From Desulfobulbaceae bacterium (GTDB taxonomy: Bacteria; Desulfobacterota; Desulfobulbia; Desulfobulbales; Desulfocapsaceae): a stretch of DNA of 7,935 bases. The notes beneath the pieces were generated by a model. The model was not told the DNA's origin, made no database searches, and saw only the letters and a program-made list of their open reading frames with translations. The stretch spans positions 1 to 7,935 of the forward strand of contig JAUVON010000112.1 in NCBI GenBank assembly GCA_030599175.1, in the 5' to 3' direction. Positions 5,649-7,935 of the stretch are shown piece by piece (within the stretch, counting starts at the first letter, position 1; the number at the start of each line of letters is the position of its first letter). Position numbers and translations under genes: made by a program.

Positions 5649-6791
5649 TCAGGAGGTTAGAAGATTTTCTCCCTTACCCTCCAGAGCTTCTTTTCCTGCA
5701 ATTTTAGCAACTACCTTACCCGGTCTTGCAAACCGGTCCAGACAGCGGGCAAAGAGTATGCCATCTGCTTTAGCCGACAAAATAACTTTTTCTCCAGCTC
5801 CCGGCTTATTCATGGGATGAATGAGCTCGGTGATGGGGTCACCTTTACGTACAAATTCTCCGACTTGTTTGACAAAAGTGAGAATCCCCGTAGTTGTTGA
5901 AGTTATATAGTCCACACCTTCAAGTGGTGTCGCTTCCGCTAAAAGTTCAGGCAACTCCGGTGCAGTACCTGCAATATATCCTCGTCTCTGTAGAAAATAA
6001 TAGAGGTTTTGTGCATCCTGTTCAGTCTCCTGCCTGTCGGTATTTGTAGAACCTCGCAACTCAACAGTTGCAGCAAGACAGGCTGGTGGTATCGGGTAGT
6101 CGGGAAACTGTTCCGCCAATTCCCACCAGAGTTTGCTGTTTGCCTCATCGAATGGTGTACCCCCCGAGTTGCTGGCAAGCAGCGTTGCCCCGGCCCGGAT
6201 CTGGGTAGACAGATCCTTGCCCTCCGGCCATAGCGAAGTTCCCATATAAACATGGATAAGGGCCTGGTGATCACAGTGCAGATCAAGAACAATGTCTGCA
6301 TCATGGGAGAGTGAGAGGAGCAGATGTTTCAAAAACTCTGTTTCCCCTGCAGGCTCCATGGATCTTAGTATCTGTGCGGTGCATTCCCTGATAAGAGTGA
6401 TGTTCTCAAGCGGCTCTGTGCCAAGACGTCCGGTTATTGTTTCGGCTATTTCTTCAGTGAGATCAGGATACTGTCTGTTAAAATTAATATTGTCAAAATA
6501 ATCAAATCGACCCTGAACAGTATCGTTATTCCACTGGGACAACCCCACAGGATTAGCTGCTGGGACAACAATTATCTCGCCAAGGATATCACCGGAATTA
6601 TCGGCCTTTTCCAGCAACTCCAGAAGCCGGCTGGCTACAAGGTAACCAGGTGGTTCATCTGCATGGAGTCCTGCCTGAATATATACTTTTTTGCCACACT
6701 TTTTCGGTCCAAAAGAAATACTGATTATTTTTTTTTCAGTGCCTATGGACGATGCAGGTAAAAAATGTTCGGATAATTTTTTAGTGCTCAT
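5649..6791 (-). CDS. AotO-like succinylglutamate desuccinylase/aspartoacylase family protein (M14-type)
   Basis: A 380-residue zinc-dependent hydrolase-family protein of the AstE/AspA branch of M14 metallocarboxypeptidases, whose members remove acyl groups from N-acylated amino acids. Zinc and catalytic residues appear in order: H43 and E46 in IQAGLHADEPPG, H172 in IVLDLHCD, and the general base E244 in ATVELRGSTNT. The substrate-binding region NINFNRQYPD (101-110) includes R106. A C-terminal beta-rich domain with TSTTTGILTFVKQVGEFVRKGDPI (298-320) follows, as in this family. The layout KVYIQAGLHADE, VPAANPVGL, QGRF and NFNR resembles AotO of the Pseudomonas arginine/ornithine transport operon more than AstE itself. 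It lies 13 bases downstream of an AotM/HisM-like permease, the same order as aotQ-aotM-aotO. It has only a weak ribosome-binding site and may rely on coupling. The reaction catalysed is unknown; release of an amino acid from an imported acyl derivative is plausible. Confidence 0.88.
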   Translation of the reverse strand: MSTKKLSEHFLPASSIGTEKKIISISFGPKKCGKKVYIQAGLHADEPPGYLVASRLLELLEKADNSGDILGEIIVVPAANPVGLSQWNNDTVQGRFDYFDNINFNRQYPDLTEEIAETITGRLGTEPLENITLIRECTAQILRSMEPAGETEFLKHLLLSLSHDADIVLDLHCDHQALIHVYMGTSLWPEGKDLSTQIRAGATLLASNSGGTPFDEANSKLWWELAEQFPDYPIPPACLAATVELRGSTNTDRQETEQDAQNLYYFLQRRGYIAGTAPELPELLAEATPLEGVDYITSTTTGILTFVKQVGEFVRKGDPITELIHPMNKPGAGEKVILSAKADGILFARCLDRFARPGKVVAKIAGKEALEGKGENLLTS

Positions 6792-6804
6792 TACGATATC
6801 TTAT

Positions 6805-7500
6805 TTATATTGAGCCCGGAGGCTGTAGATGTTTATACCAGTGAATTTCCAGTCGTTTAATCAGGAAAACTATAGTGAAGGTGATGACCATATAAAATGC
6901 GGCTGCCGTAAGAAAGGCCTCATATGGACTGTAGTATCGGGAACTGACGATCCTCGCCGCACCGGTAATATCTATGATGGTAATGACACTGGCAAGGGCG
7001 CTGCCATGCAGCATAAAGATGATTTCATTGGAATATGCGGGCAACGCACGTCGAAAGGCACTTGGTAGCACAATTCTTCTCAGCATCAGGAAAGTAGACA
7101 TTCCTGCCGCCCTGGCTGCCTCGATTTCGCCATGGGGTGTTGCCTCAATTGCTCCCCTGATAATCTCAGTGGTATAGGCACATGTATTGAGAGAAAAGGT
7201 AAAAAGGGCACAGAAATATGCCTCTTTAAAGAGGGGCCAGAAAATACTTTCCCTGAAAACATCAAACTGACCGAAACCGTAATAGACCAGAAACATCTGC
7301 ACCAGGAGCGGGGTTCCACGAAAAAAATAGACAAAGACACGAATCGGTGCCTGGACAACCTTGCCGGCTGATGTCCTGAGGACAGCCAGAGGAATCGCCA
7401 TGATCAGCCCAATCACCAGGGAAATTGACACCAGGGTCAGGGTGCTCTTCAGTCCTTCAATATAAAGACCGATATTTTCGGTGATGATCGAAAAATCCAT
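6805..7500 (-). CDS. Polar amino acid ABC transporter permease (HisM/AotM-like)
   Basis: An inner-membrane permease subunit of 231 residues, a normal length. Hydrophobic segments lie at roughly 18-40, 52-75, 95-112, 160-180 and 195-215, giving about five membrane spans. The cytoplasmic EAA loop that contacts the ATPase is present as HGEIEAARAAGMSTFLMLRR followed by IVLPSA (about 123-148). The segments FRGTPLLVQ, LNTCAYTTEI and ALPAYSNEIIFMLH are strongly characteristic of the HisM/ArtM/OccM/AotM branch, which carries basic amino acids and opines. A purine-rich site (AGAAGAGAG, complement of 7507-7515) is six bases before the ATG. It starts three bases after the stop of the HisQ-like partner and is followed by the AotO-like gene, so the three are co-transcribed. 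Basic amino acids or opine-like derivatives are the most likely cargo. Confidence 0.92.
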   Translation of the reverse strand: MDFSIITENIGLYIEGLKSTLTLVSISLVIGLIMAIPLAVLRTSAGKVVQAPIRVFVYFFRGTPLLVQMFLVYYGFGQFDVFRESIFWPLFKEAYFCALFTFSLNTCAYTTEIIRGAIEATPHGEIEAARAAGMSTFLMLRRIVLPSAFRRALPAYSNEIIFMLHGSALASVITIIDITGAARIVSSRYYSPYEAFLTAAAFYMVITFTIVFLIKRLEIHWYKHLQPPGSI

Positions 7501-7503
7501 AGC

Positions 7504-7935
7504 TTACTCTCTTCTCACTCCGACACTGTAACGATTTTCCAGATATTTAAGAATATAAATAGAGACAGTTGTGATAATCAGATAATTGAGCGCTACAACG
7601 ACATAAAAGGTAAACGGCATACGTGTTGCTCCAGCGGCCATGGCTGCCTTTCTTACCATATCATCCAAGCCGATGATGGAAACCAGGGCAGTGGTTTTAA
7701 TCAACACAAGCCAGTTGTTGCCAAATCCCGGCAATGCATGTCGCACCATCTGGGGCAGCAGGATTCGGCGAAATACCAACCCTTCGCTCATGCCATAAGC
7801 ATAGCCGGCTTCCAGTTGCCCACGATTGACGGCAAGGATTGCACCTCGAAAAGTTTCCGTCATATAGGCTCCGAAAATAAAGCCGATGGTTGAAACACCG
7901 GCGATGAACGGATTGATATCTATATATTCATCATA
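7504..7935 (-). CDS. Polar amino acid ABC transporter permease (HisQ/AotQ-like), C-terminal part
   Basis: The partner permease, truncated by the window edge; 143 C-terminal residues are present and the frame stays open to base 7935. The first visible residues (YDEYIDINPFIAGVSTIGF) lead into the typical FGAYMTETFRGAILAVNRGQ stretch. The EAA loop reads QLEAGYAYGMSEGLVFRR followed by ILLPQM, with Gly in place of the second Ala of the loop. ALPGFGNNWLVLIKTTALVSIIGLDD is strongly HisQ/ArtQ/AotQ-like. An internal Met at 7863 should not be taken as the start, because homology continues upstream of it. It is the first of the three - strand genes and is followed three bases later by the HisM-like gene. 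The binding protein and the promoter presumably lie beyond the window. Confidence 0.93.
   Translation of the reverse strand, partial: YDEYIDINPFIAGVSTIGFIFGAYMTETFRGAILAVNRGQLEAGYAYGMSEGLVFRRILLPQMVRHALPGFGNNWLVLIKTTALVSIIGLDDMVRKAAMAAGATRMPFTFYVVVALNYLIITTVSIYILKYLENRYSVGVRRE

Overview
The window looks like a piece of an anaerobic, probably Gram-negative chromosome. Corrinoid-dependent methyl transfer with non-pyrrolysine MttB-family enzymes, together with the style of the dapF-like and transporter genes, fits a sulfate-reducing Desulfobacterota-like bacterium. This is an inference from gene content only; no taxonomic marker is present.

Left block, + strand, 1-5421. Two ATP-binding subunits of a peptide/nickel/opine-type (Dpp/Opp) ABC importer come first; the upstream one is cut by the window edge. 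They are followed by a diaminopimelate-epimerase-family gene, a UroD-fold (MtaA/CmuA-like) cobamide methyltransferase, a corrinoid-binding protein and a non-pyrrolysine MttB-family methyltransferase. Genes overlap or lie close together (16-base overlap, 33-base gap, TAATG overlap, 88-base gap with a stem-loop, 13-base gap), so this reads as one operon. The simplest model is import of a methylated, amino-acid-like compound, transfer of its methyl group by the MttB-family protein to the corrinoid protein, and onward transfer to an acceptor. The epimerase may adjust substrate stereochemistry. The substrate cannot be read from the sequence.

Junction, 5418-5648. A roughly 160-bp palindromic MITE-like element begins at the TA of the mttB stop codon. 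Just after it is a ribosome-binding site and a 15-codon reading frame resembling the first residues of a pterin-binding methyl-tetrahydrofolate:corrinoid methyltransferase (MtgA/AcsE type), which then stops. It looks like the stump of a lost operon member. The next gene, on the other strand, ends two bases later.

Right block, - strand, 5649-7935. A polar-amino-acid ABC importer contributes a HisQ/AotQ-like permease (cut by the window edge), a HisM/AotM-like permease and an AotO-like M14-family deacylase homologue, in the same order as the Pseudomonas arginine/ornithine aotQ-aotM-aotO genes. No ATPase gene follows the deacylase.

Main points of interest are the dapF-like gene tied to a methyltransfer operon, an apparently missing third zinc ligand in the UroD-fold protein, the methyltransferase stump, and a mobile element that inserted without changing a stop codon. 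No tRNA, rRNA or CRISPR array was seen. The promoters of both blocks appear to lie outside the window.
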